DNA of 16,091 bases from Lachnospiraceae bacterium (GTDB lineage Bacteria; Bacillota_A; Clostridia; Lachnospirales; Lachnospiraceae): positions 1 to 16,091 of the forward strand of contig JAETQR010000059.1 of assembly GCA_021770615.1 (NCBI GenBank), written 5' to 3'. A program made the translations under genes and the position numbers. The first letter of the stretch is position 1. Each line of letters begins with the position of its first letter. The notes beneath the pieces are model-generated. The model did not search any database and had not been told where the DNA came from. It was given only the letters and a program-made list of their open reading frames with translations. This document shows, piece by piece, positions 6,683-14,530 of this stretch.

Positions 6683-7417
6683 TTATAGCGTTAATTTATA
6701 CTTTGGCGCTTTCTCGATTACCTCTTCCGGAGTCATATCCATATACGCTTTATATTTTAATACGGTTCCCTGTTCGTCCATATCCAGAACAATATGTTCT
6801 CCTGCTATGTAATCAAAGCCATCTTCATCGTCGATAGAAGAATCAATAAAGGTCACAAAGGCTTTATCTCCTTCATACTTGTACCTTTCCATCACCATGG
6901 AAGTGATTTTTCCATCGTAAAGCACTCCAAATAAATATCGGATAATCCTTTTTTTCTCACTATAACAGACCTCTGATATTGTTCCACATTCAAGCCCTAA
7001 AAGTTTATCATAACATAAACCAACCTGAGTATATGGATCTGTCCAAAAAATATATTCCCTGTCTCTGATTTCCCCTTCCACCATATCACTTGTGATCAGA
7101 TTGTCCTCTTTGTCGTAACCATAAACATATCCAGGATTTACATACTCTTTTACTATTCTCCCTCGTTTTACATTTCCTATAATCAGCTCTTGCATATTTC
7201 CAGGACACAGCCTGCCCCTTGGCAATGTCATTCCTGTTCCATATCTTTCGTGATCCAGTTTCTTTGCTGTCTCTTCCTTAAAATACGGAAGACTATCTTT
7301 ATATTTTCTATAATATCTCTGCAGTATTTCCCTGCCTTCGTTCCGAAGGATTTTCAGTTTCTGGTAAGATTCACTGACTTCATATGTCCTAAGTACTTCT
7401 TCTGGTATTCGTTCCAT
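6683..7417 (-). CDS. Immunity-like protein, copy 1 (adjacent to the Rhs toxin)
   Basis: This 244-residue soluble protein begins 24 nt after the Rhs toxin stop codon, the usual place for the cognate immunity gene of a polymorphic toxin. The N-terminal third is helical and charged. It is followed by the family blocks HERYGT, GRLCPGN, EYVNPGYVYGYDKEDNLI, EYIFWTDPY and a Phe/Tyr-rich beta-like second half ending in KYKAYMDMTPEEV and KYKLTL. The ribosome binding site is GAGGGA, 7 nt before the ATG. Of the three copies it is the best candidate for binding the AHH domain encoded just upstream; the other two would cover variants or act as stand-alone (orphan) immunities. I could not assign it to a named Imm family from sequence alone. 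Confidence 0.75.
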   Translation of the reverse strand: MERIPEEVLRTYEVSESYQKLKILRNEGREILQRYYRKYKDSLPYFKEETAKKLDHERYGTGMTLPRGRLCPGNMQELIIGNVKRGRIVKEYVNPGYVYGYDKEDNLITSDMVEGEIRDREYIFWTDPYTQVGLCYDKLLGLECGTISEVCYSEKKRIIRYLFGVLYDGKITSMVMERYKYEGDKAFVTFIDSSIDDEDGFDYIAGEHIVLDMDEQGTVLKYKAYMDMTPEEVIEKAPKYKLTL

Positions 7418-7441
7418 AGCATTTCCCTCATGATAATCAAC

Positions 7442-10400
7442 TTAAAATGGCGCCATTTTATTTAATCCTTTAAGTGTATTATATAAAATTTCTAAAACAC
7501 CTAACACATTGCTCTTCTGCCTCTGCTTTATATTAGACATATTATAACATTTTATCACCATTTCGTTCACTATTTTATAATACATATTTGTATGCAATCT
7601 TTTATGGAGCCCTTTTTTAAGCGGGATTTTATTCAGAGAACTTTCAACCGATATTCCTACACTATTTAGAACTTTCCTGGCTTCTGTAGCTTTATATGCC
7701 CCCTTTGCCACAATATGATGAATTTCTGTTCCCGTTAATTTCTTCTTTGCTCTCGCAAAACTCTGACTATAATCAGCCCACAGCGCATTCACTAATGACT
7801 TGTAATAACTCAATGTGGAGCCTATCTTGGCCAGTTCTCTGCCCATGGCATCCGCAAGCTTCTTGCTATTCTTCCGCCAGGTTGAAATGAAACTGCTGCT
7901 AAGATAAGATACCAACACTAAAACTACCACAACCGTAATGATTGTAATTACAACTGACTGGCCGCCTGTTGGATCTACGCGCATCACGCTGTTGTTCGCT
8001 GCATATGTAAATAAATTTCCCTCTGCGTTTCCGGCTCCATAGTCTAAATGGTAATCCGCATTCAAAAACCTCCCGGTATTTGCATCATAGTACCTGCTCT
8101 GCAAATAATAGAATCCCGTCTCATTGTCATAGTAATATCCCCGGTATTTTATCGGATTCAAGTTCCCTAACGTTTCGTCCCCGGAAGCTACTGTGGTTTT
8201 CCCCCATGCATCATACTCATATTCTACCAGAACGGCGCCGCTGCTGTCTACAATTGACACTATATCTCCCTGAAGATTTTTATTGAAATAATAGGAATTG
8301 CCATCATATTGAAATCCTGCAATCGTATTTCCTGCATCATACATGTACCATATAACATTGCCGTTCCTGTTTTCTCCGATCAGGTTTCCATTTTCCCAAA
8401 AATACTCTGTTTGCTCACCGGCAGTATTTTTCCCCGTTCTCAGTCCATCTCCATTATAGGAATATGTAGTTGTCCCTCCTTCATTTTCCACAGAAGCCAA
8501 TTGTTTTCCGTTCCACTCAAAGGTCATGCCATTATAATATTTGATGGGGTTTCCTATTTCATCATAGGTAATCTCAGCTCCATTATACGCAGTCAGCAGA
8601 TCGCCCCATTGCTGATCGCCATATTCATATACTATTTGTTTACCCCCGGCAAGATCATCGGTTTCTGCCTCCATATCCAACGCATATTCCGTACTGCTTA
8701 AAATATTCCCTCCTGTATCATATTCGTTGATTACAGTAGTTCCGCTTTCCAGGGAATCTTCTCTGATTAGCTGGCCGAAGCCGTCATATTCATATGCTGC
8801 AGTTACAACCCCGTCTGTTTTAATTTCTGCAATATTGCCATTCTCATCATACTGATATTCAATAACCTCTTCGGAATTTTTTTCTGTTTCTACAGACTGC
8901 TCTTCTGTAATCTCTTTTTCAGATTCCGCCACTGTTACATTCTCAGAAGTTACAAAATGTGACGTCAGTGTATTGTTCTCGAGTTCCATCACATTGGTAT
9001 CTTCCCCGTTCATCACTTCTACTTTTAGAGAATCTTCCTCTTCTAATATATTTATGGCTTTATAAATGCTCTCTTCTCCGTAGCTATATGTGACCTCCTG
9101 ATGTTCATCGCTGCCTGAATAATCCACGGTAAATCCATCTGAACATTGAATTTGGGATAAATAGTTATTTTCATCATAGGTATAAGTGTATATTTTATCT
9201 TCCTGATAGTCATGGTAAAATAGCGGACGGTTTTCCTCATACTCCCATTCATAGGCTATTTCATCATTTTTTATTACTTTGACAAGATTTCCTTCCCCGT
9301 CATATTCCATTTTCTGACTGTCCCCGTTCCCATAAACAACTTCTGTAAGCTGTTCTCCGGAATAGGAGTTTTCCTCCAGAATGCGATCTCCCGCTGTTGA
9401 TTTTATCACATTTCCATCTTCATCATAGGCATAATCATAACGCATCCCATTGTAATTCACACTTACAGCATTTCCATTTTCATCATAAGACGTTGTATTT
9501 ATGATATATTCACCGTCCGCTTTTTGAATGCTGACTGTCTCATAGCCATCCTGGTTATAAAACCTTTGCGTTGCCTTTCCATTCTGATTCAGATAAATCG
9601 AATGTCCGTCGGTATAATCATAAATTGTCTCAAATTCTGTTCCATTTTCATCATAATATCTGATGCATATGTCAAAAACTCCTGTTTTTGTTTCCACTTC
9701 ATAATCGGGAACCTGCCCGCTTTCAACATCTGTCAGCATTGGTTCTGGATCTGTGCTGTCAATCAACCCATCAAAATCGCTGTCTGCTAAGTACGGATTT
9801 GTTCCCAGTTCCATTTCTGTTTTATCAGATAATCCATCCCCGTCACTGTCTGCATCTTCTGTAACTTCTAAGGGGTCTGTATATAGTACATAGACCTCAT
9901 ATCCATCTGAAAATCCATCCCCATCTGTATCTGCAGCATAGGGATCTGTTCCCAAATCCCATATTTCATATCCATCTGGTATCCGATCCCCATCAGAATC
10001 TAATACCGTTTCCTCAACCTCTCCATTTTGATTAGAATATGTAAAAATACTGGAATTCTGCGTTTCGCCAAACCTTTTTGTAACCGTTCGGTATTCTGAT
10101 ATTCCCTGAATTTCATCATAATTAATTTCGTAAGTATCTTCCTCTGTAACAACAAGTAATTCAAAACTGGGACTGTTTTCCTGTCTTACATAGATTTCTG
10201 TTTCATCATAATTTTCCATATGAAAGACAAGCTTTCTATTATCTTCATCCAAAACCGTATAGCTGCTGTTAATTTTTGCCTCTTGCATCCATTTCAGTTT
10301 CTTCATCTCAGAATCAGAATATCCGCTGATCTCTAATTTGTCAGATTCAATACTTATATTTTTTGCAATCAGAGCGCCGTTCCATTGAATTTCTTTTGCG

Positions 10401-10933
10401 GACAGGGTAATTGACGCTTCAGGCGCATAGAGAATCCCTGTAAAATGAATAACATCCGCCTGCAGTTCAATACTTCCGGTTTTGCTATATAAAACGGCAC
10501 TGTCTTCTGCTTCAGTTGAAATTGTCTGGGAACTGAACTTTATATCACTTTCTGTCACAATACTTTTCGTCAAAGTGCACTGTTCTGTTTCTGCTGTAAG
10601 TGCATCTCCGTACAAGCTGGTTTCATTTTTGTACACATCTCCAGTAAATGTTTCATTCTCCAGAACAGCCGTCTCTTCATTTAATGTCATGAGTATGCCG
10701 TCTTTATAATCAGCAATTTCTTTCTCTTCATATTCATGTTTTCCATTTAAGCTATGCCCGTCAACTTTTACTTCCAATGTCTGCGCCTGCAGAGAGTCAG
10801 GCAAGGAGGCAATATCTCCCAAACTGCCGTTCTCTGCATAAACTTCATTTTGGTATACTGCCGACACGAAAACTGTCATCACCAATAACAATGCACACAA
10901 TCTTTTTCTTATTTTTCCATAAAATATTTCCAT
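7442..10933 (-). CDS. Secreted Rhs/YD-repeat polymorphic toxin with C-terminal AHH nuclease
   Basis: From the ATG at 10933 (preceded by AAGGATAAGGG) the protein has 1163 residues; a longer frame from a TTG at 10978 lacks a ribosome binding site. Order: signal peptide 1-33 (KRLCALLLVMTVFVSAVY, cleavage near VYA/EN); a beta-rich region to about 300 with GILYAPEASITLSAKEIQWN-like solenoid repeats; thrombospondin-type DSDGDxxxD calcium repeats (about 312-395); YD/Rhs repeats (about 475-900); and the Rhs core end, IKYRGYYYDNETGFYYLQSR to VDPTG (about 990). After DPTG come a membrane helix (about 993-1012) and the toxin end, with EIHHIVAKGA (HH at 1072-1073) and LPKSLH-like LKKGLHKRLHT: the AHH type of HNH/endonuclease VII nucleases. 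The Rhs cage normally encapsulates such a toxin before release. It probably cuts DNA or RNA of competing cells. Immunity-like genes follow 24 nt downstream. Confidence 0.92.
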   Translation of the reverse strand: MEIFYGKIRKRLCALLLVMTVFVSAVYQNEVYAENGSLGDIASLPDSLQAQTLEVKVDGHSLNGKHEYEEKEIADYKDGILMTLNEETAVLENETFTGDVYKNETSLYGDALTAETEQCTLTKSIVTESDIKFSSQTISTEAEDSAVLYSKTGSIELQADVIHFTGILYAPEASITLSAKEIQWNGALIAKNISIESDKLEISGYSDSEMKKLKWMQEAKINSSYTVLDEDNRKLVFHMENYDETEIYVRQENSPSFELLVVTEEDTYEINYDEIQGISEYRTVTKRFGETQNSSIFTYSNQNGEVEETVLDSDGDRIPDGYEIWDLGTDPYAADTDGDGFSDGYEVYVLYTDPLEVTEDADSDGDGLSDKTEMELGTNPYLADSDFDGLIDSTDPEPMLTDVESGQVPDYEVETKTGVFDICIRYYDENGTEFETIYDYTDGHSIYLNQNGKATQRFYNQDGYETVSIQKADGEYIINTTSYDENGNAVSVNYNGMRYDYAYDEDGNVIKSTAGDRILEENSYSGEQLTEVVYGNGDSQKMEYDGEGNLVKVIKNDEIAYEWEYEENRPLFYHDYQEDKIYTYTYDENNYLSQIQCSDGFTVDYSGSDEHQEVTYSYGEESIYKAINILEEEDSLKVEVMNGEDTNVMELENNTLTSHFVTSENVTVAESEKEITEEQSVETEKNSEEVIEYQYDENGNIAEIKTDGVVTAAYEYDGFGQLIREDSLESGTTVINEYDTGGNILSSTEYALDMEAETDDLAGGKQIVYEYGDQQWGDLLTAYNGAEITYDEIGNPIKYYNGMTFEWNGKQLASVENEGGTTTYSYNGDGLRTGKNTAGEQTEYFWENGNLIGENRNGNVIWYMYDAGNTIAGFQYDGNSYYFNKNLQGDIVSIVDSSGAVLVEYEYDAWGKTTVASGDETLGNLNPIKYRGYYYDNETGFYYLQSRYYDANTGRFLNADYHLDYGAGNAEGNLFTYAANNSVMRVDPTGGQSVVITIITVVVVLVLVSYLSSSFISTWRKNSKKLADAMGRELAKIGSTLSYYKSLVNALWADYSQSFARAKKKLTGTEIHHIVAKGAYKATEARKVLNSVGISVESSLNKIPLKKGLHKRLHTNMYYKIVNEMVIKCYNMSNIKQRQKSNVLGVLEILYNTLKGLNKMAPF

Positions 10934-10970
10934 ATTTCCCTTATCCTTCCGTATATTTTTCCTTGTTCTA

Positions 10971-11036
10971 TTAGCCAAAAAAATTCTTCAGCCATTTCAT
11001 CCATACCGGCATCAATGCCATTGCAAAACAACCCAT
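10971..11036 (-). CDS. 21-residue amphipathic peptide, possible signal or leader, unknown
   Basis: An ATG at 11036 with AAGGAGGAG (ending about 7 nt before it) opens a 21-codon ORF. The peptide starts MGCFAMALMPVW and ends in a cationic amphipathic segment, MKWLKNFFG. It lies between the kinase gene and the Rhs toxin, 37 nt before the toxin ATG, downstream of a -10-like box and LytTR-type repeats. It is not an AgrD homologue: there is no AgrB, and no long helix-ring-acidic tail layout. It could be a quorum-signal peptide sensed by the kinase, a small membrane-active or accessory peptide, or simply a translated leader. The quality of the ribosome binding site, better than the toxin gene's own, is the main reason to believe it is translated. 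Confidence 0.5.
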   Translation of the reverse strand: MGCFAMALMPVWMKWLKNFFG

Positions 11037-11063
11037 AACAGTCTCCTCCTTTTTTTCTTGAAA

Positions 11064-11128
11064 ATAATAGATTCTGCTATGGGTTGCAATCTTAACTGTT
11101 TGAACGGTCAGATAAGTTCTTACACGGT
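11064..11128 (-). promoter_or_regulatory. Candidate LytTR-regulated promoter of the Rhs operon
   Basis: The minus strand carries ACCGTGTAAG (11119-11128), ACCGTTCAAA (11099-11108) and ACAGTTAAGA (11090-11099). The first two are spaced 20 bp apart, close to the 21-22 bp period of the paired ACNGTT-type boxes bound by AgrA-like LytTR regulators. A -10-like TATTAT (11064-11069) follows, then the AAGGAGGAG site of the small ORF. No good -35 is visible, as expected of an activator-dependent promoter. A LytTR regulator is encoded 2.7 kb upstream on the same strand. Confidence 0.45.
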
Positions 11129-12444
11129 CATTCTATTCTGTTTTTCATCACTGCTTCGACAATAAATTTTTGTTTCTCCCTGTTAGTCACCAATATTCCA
11201 TGATAACGTTCCACTGTTTCCTGAACATTGCCAAGCCCTATTCCATGATTCATTTTGTCCTTTTTAGTTGTCTTCCATAGTTTTCTCCCATTTTCCCTTA
11301 TGCTGCCCTTATCATATTCAGCGCTGTTTTCTATCCGGATTTTTAGGTATTCCCTGCCTTGTTCAAGTTCAATTCTAATATATTTCCCGCTGTCTTGCGC
11401 TCTCCTCACCCCTTCTACAGCATTCTGCAGAAGGTTGCCAAAAACTGTACACAAATCCGCCTCTGTAATTTTTAGATTATTTTCCATCTTGCCTAAAACT
11501 ATCAGTTTTGTATCCTGCGTTATCACAGATCCATAGTGATTTAACAAAGAATCTAACGTATGATTTCCTGTTGAAAAAGATTTTTCCTGTATAAATTCTG
11601 TCTGTTTCTGCATACCTCTGATATACTCTGTAACTCTTCCGGCACATTCCTCCTGCGCAAGCCCTTTCAGGCAAATCAGATGATTTTTTAAATCATGCCG
11701 ATACTTTCTGGTTTCCTCTTCCTTCTTCAGCAAGGTCTCATAATATTTTTTCTGCACTTCCTTGAGTTCTCGTTCTGTCTCCACAGCCTGTTCCAGTTTT
11801 TCATTCATGTTTTTTATGTAAATGATAAAAATTCCCAAAATACCTGCCGCAAAATATGCGATTCCGCTCAAACTCCCGGCAAATATTTTAAATTTCAGAT
11901 TTGGAACATAATCTTTTGCAAAATCTAATGCTGTAACTGTCAACATAATTTCCGTTGCTATCAAAACAACCAGAAAAACCATTCCTTTTCTCACAAATTG
12001 AATTAGCCCTTCCTTTTTTAAGATATGCTTCCTGTCATTTACGGCTGTCATGCCTAAAAATATGGCTGCCGTTATCGCTCCGCTTACAAAATCTCCCCAT
12101 GTTTCGGCAGATCCTATTCCCTGACACCATTCCAACGCAGCAGTTACACATCCTGCACACAGACTGTCTATGCAGGTAATCACCAGATACAATAAGAGCA
12201 ATTCCTCTAATTTCTTTTTCCAATCCGTCTCCATCCGAAAGAAAAGGATTACTATTACGATATAGTACATGTTCAAATACGCATCTTCTTCTTTCCTTGT
12301 GCCGGAAAAATACCATATTAGATACAGCGCCATACCTGCAATCGTCAGCCATTTTCTCCGAAGCCTTTCTTGAAAAAATAAACGCAGTCCCAATTGATAT
12401 TTCCAGATCTCTATTACAAAACAGCAAACTAAAATCCCTGCCAT
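11128..12444 (-). CDS. AgrC-like GHKL sensor histidine kinase
   Basis: This membrane kinase probably senses a peptide and phosphorylates the LytTR regulator encoded two genes upstream. Numbering from the alternative GTG at 12462 (444 residues), the N-terminal half carries six or so membrane helices (about 8-30, 38-52, 62-78, 85-110, 125-141 and 160-215), then a coiled coil (218-253), the dimerisation/phosphoacceptor motif KYRHDLKNH with His256, the N-box GNLLQNAVEG (342-351) and the G-box HGIGLGNV (406-413). That order is the AgrC/GHKL layout. The GTG overlaps the MFS stop (GTGA) but has no ribosome binding site; the ATG at 12444 has GAGGAG 10 nt upstream, so I use it (438 residues). No agrB is present in the window. 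Confidence 0.85.
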   Translation of the reverse strand: MAGILVCCFVIEIWKYQLGLRLFFQERLRRKWLTIAGMALYLIWYFSGTRKEEDAYLNMYYIVIVILFFRMETDWKKKLEELLLLYLVITCIDSLCAGCVTAALEWCQGIGSAETWGDFVSGAITAAIFLGMTAVNDRKHILKKEGLIQFVRKGMVFLVVLIATEIMLTVTALDFAKDYVPNLKFKIFAGSLSGIAYFAAGILGIFIIYIKNMNEKLEQAVETERELKEVQKKYYETLLKKEEETRKYRHDLKNHLICLKGLAQEECAGRVTEYIRGMQKQTEFIQEKSFSTGNHTLDSLLNHYGSVITQDTKLIVLGKMENNLKITEADLCTVFGNLLQNAVEGVRRAQDSGKYIRIELEQGREYLKIRIENSAEYDKGSIRENGRKLWKTTKKDKMNHGIGLGNVQETVERYHGILVTNREKQKFIVEAVMKNRIE

Positions 12445-12458
12445 CCCCGTTTCTCTCC

Positions 12459-13703
12459 TCACCTACAGCTTCTGAAATGTGCAGCCATATGCGCAAAAGC
12501 AAAAAGAAAGATAATTATAAACCCTGAACATATAAAAACAAAATCAGTTTCAACTGATGCAGCCTGATACGCTGCACTAAGCAAAAATGACACAATCGGC
12601 GCACATGCATATGTAAGGGAATACCGAATTGCAGAAACCCGCCCGATATAATCTTTTGCAACCTCTTTTACGAATTTTACCTGCACATATGTGATCATCA
12701 GCCCCAAAGCTATGCCTATCACTACAGAACCAATCAGAAGCAGAACTTTCTGGACTGCAGCGCTTGCAATATATCCTGATATTAATACCATGAATATATA
12801 ATATGCACCTAAAACAATCCCGCATACGGTAACAACAAGGTTTGTCTTTCTTTTTTCCTGCATTTTAGCAAATGCCAGAGAGCCGCAAATGGTGCCCAGA
12901 GTCACGCTGACACTTAGCAATGAAACAATCTGTGCATCTCCATGAAACATTTCCGATGCAATCGGAGCAAGCAGCGCATCAAAAGGAACAACCGCCGAAT
13001 TAATTAAAATACACAAAAAGCACAGATTTAACAAATTCTTATGGCTGAAAACATACGTAAATCCGTCTTTCAGCGATACAATATACTCTCTGCCGATTCC
13101 CTTACCCACAGGGCTATGATCCGGAATGAAAATCTCCAGTTTTATAATAAGGAATGCCGACACAAAAAATATTATGCTGTCTATCAATAACGAAGTTCCT
13201 ATCCCAAGCCAATTAATTACCAATCCTGATAAACCGGTACCAGCCAATACAGCTATCTTTGTAAATGAAACATTGATGCTTATTCCCTTATCATAATGTT
13301 CTTCCGGCAGAACATGCTGAATCACGGCTATTCCTGCCGGCATGTGGAACGCCTCAATCAATGAGATTGCTATTGTCACAAAGAACAGCACCCATGGGGA
13401 GAGCATCCCTCTTTGATAAACGAAAAATATCCAGAACACCCACAATGCCCGGATGCAGTCCGATATGACCATCACCATCTTTTTGTCCATTTTTTCAACT
13501 AACGGTCCTGCAAAAGGCTGAATGATGACAGAGGTCGCCTGATTAACACCGAAAATAACCGCTGACCAACCCGCCTGATTTGTAATGGAATATACCAGCC
13601 ATGTAAAAAGTATGGTGTCTAAGGAATCCCCGCAGCGATTTATAATATTAGAAATCAGCAGGTACGTATAATTGTGGTTATGATATATTTCCTGTTTTTT
13701 TAT
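12459..13703 (-). CDS. MFS efflux transporter (MefA/MFS_3-like), start codon apparently ATA
   Basis: This 12-helix major facilitator resembles the MefA/macrolide-efflux group (MFS_3). From its expected start it has 414 residues, the family's usual length. The frame stays open upstream of the first ATG (13490) and encodes convincing protein there: EIYHNHNYTYLLISNIINRC, then GDSLDTILFTWLVY, and FGVNQATSVIIQPFAGPLVE, which is helix 1, loop, helix 2 of an MFS protein. At the exact place where a start is expected (13701-13703), 7 nt after AAAGG, the codon is ATA, not ATG, GTG or TTG. Starting at 13490 would delete two helices. The gene lies between the response regulator and the kinase and overlaps the kinase's possible GTG. 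It may export the signal peptide or provide resistance; its expression may be strongly reduced. Confidence 0.8.
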   Translation of the reverse strand: MKKQEIYHNHNYTYLLISNIINRCGDSLDTILFTWLVYSITNQAGWSAVIFGVNQATSVIIQPFAGPLVEKMDKKMVMVISDCIRALWVFWIFFVYQRGMLSPWVLFFVTIAISLIEAFHMPAGIAVIQHVLPEEHYDKGISINVSFTKIAVLAGTGLSGLVINWLGIGTSLLIDSIIFFVSAFLIIKLEIFIPDHSPVGKGIGREYIVSLKDGFTYVFSHKNLLNLCFLCILINSAVVPFDALLAPIASEMFHGDAQIVSLLSVSVTLGTICGSLAFAKMQEKRKTNLVVTVCGIVLGAYYIFMVLISGYIASAAVQKVLLLIGSVVIGIALGLMITYVQVKFVKEVAKDYIGRVSAIRYSLTYACAPIVSFLLSAAYQAASVETDFVFICSGFIIIFLFAFAHMAAHFRSCR

Positions 13704-13715
13704 GGCTTTTCCTTT
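13701..13715 (-). promoter_or_regulatory. MFS ribosome binding site followed by an ATA codon
   Basis: AAAGG (13711-13715), 7 nt, then ATA AAA AAA CAG. A single G-to-A change would turn a normal ATG into this ATA. The only upstream ATG (13780, overlapping the response-regulator stop as ATGA) is in another frame and ends at a TAA right here after 26 codons. Confidence 0.6.
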
Positions 13716-13776
13716 CTTTCTGATTGGATCGAATAAATTTCTGTCCTTACTCGAATGTTATTCCAATCACCTGAAA

Positions 13777-14490
13777 TCATATTTTTCCCCTATACTTCAA
13801 ATCAAACTCTATATAAGCTCGTTCAAATTCTTTCTTCCTGCGTCTTGACACCTTGATATCCTCTTTTCCAATTGTAACGATCCCATTTTTATAATCATCC
13901 ACATGACCAAAATTCACCAGATACTTCCGATCTGCACGGAAAAACAGTTGAGTCTCCAATATCTTTTCCATCTCTTCCATAGAAGTCTCTTTGCGAAACC
14001 GCTTCCCTTTCGCCAAAAGTTCCACATAACTGCCATAGGAAATCACATATACAATGTCTTTCTGGTGCACCTGGCAGAAATTTCTATTTCTATACACATC
14101 CACAGTTTCAATCCCAATTCTCCTTTTGAGACAGGCTTCTATCGCCTCCTCAATTTCTGAGGGTTCAAAAGGCTTCGTTACAAAGCGCAGTGCACGTACA
14201 TGAAATGCCTCTTTATACCTTTCTTCAATTCCGGTAGCCATAATAATCTCACATTCAGAATTTCTCTGGCGAAGCATCCGGCCGGTTTCTATTCCATCTA
14301 CTTCCGGCATTTCAATATCAAGAAAAGCAATTTCCAATTCTTCTGCCTGCTGCAATAAATCCTTCCCAGAAGAAAAAACCAGAATTTCAAATTCCAGCCC
14401 CGTTTTTCTGACGGCCTGTTCTACCAGACCGTACAATGTCTTTAATATCATTTCTTCATCGTCACAGATTCCGATCCTCAATTGCCCCAT
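13777..14490 (-). CDS. LytTR-family response regulator (AgrA-like)
   Basis: This 237-residue transcription regulator has a receiver domain (3-122) with the acidic pair Asp10-Asp11, phosphoacceptor Asp58 in AFLDIEMPEVDG, Thr86 and Lys106 (TKPFEP). A LytTR DNA-binding domain follows (about 132-230), with the family segments NFCQVHQKDIVYVISYGSYV and FFRADRKYLVNFGHV. GGGGAG lies 8 nt before the ATG. It is the first gene of the regulator-MFS-kinase run, so the kinase two genes downstream is its expected partner. Its stop overlaps an ATG (ATGA) that opens only a 26-codon frame. LytTR proteins bind pairs of ACNGTT-type repeats; such repeats occur before the Rhs operon at 11090-11128, making that operon the best visible target. 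Confidence 0.9.
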   Translation of the reverse strand: MGQLRIGICDDEEMILKTLYGLVEQAVRKTGLEFEILVFSSGKDLLQQAEELEIAFLDIEMPEVDGIETGRMLRQRNSECEIIMATGIEERYKEAFHVRALRFVTKPFEPSEIEEAIEACLKRRIGIETVDVYRNRNFCQVHQKDIVYVISYGSYVELLAKGKRFRKETSMEEMEKILETQLFFRADRKYLVNFGHVDDYKNGIVTIGKEDIKVSRRRKKEFERAYIEFDLKYRGKI

Positions 14491-14530
14491 TCTTAGTGCT
14501 CCCCTTTATCTTTCTTGTATCTAATACTCC

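Larger units (their letters stand above)
5189..7417 (-). repeat. Three tandem gene copies with a 753-bp period
   Basis: Gene starts at 7417, 6664 and 5911 are each exactly 753 bp apart. The 18-bp junctions between copies share TTAGAATTTTATAGCGTTAA, which runs into the end of each preceding gene. Long identical DNA stretches, for example around TCCATATACGCTTTATATTT in copies 1 and 2, indicate recent duplication or gene conversion. Confidence 0.85.

Noticed and set aside
10934..10978. Start of the Rhs protein at the TTG at 10978
   Set aside because: It has no ribosome binding site and would put 15 charged residues before a normal signal peptide; the ATG at 10933 is better placed.
7690..10980. 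Plus-strand ORFs of 60-130 codons opposite the Rhs gene
   Set aside because: They are antisense shadows of a long, well-supported coding sequence with repetitive composition.
10971..11036. Reading the 21-codon ORF as an AgrD autoinducer
   Set aside because: It is too short, lacks the acidic C-terminal tail and ring-forming layout, and there is no AgrB protease in the window.
13703..13780. 26-codon ORF starting with ATGA overlap at the response-regulator stop
   Set aside because: It is out of frame with the MFS protein and ends at the ATA site. It has no features of its own beyond possible coupling.
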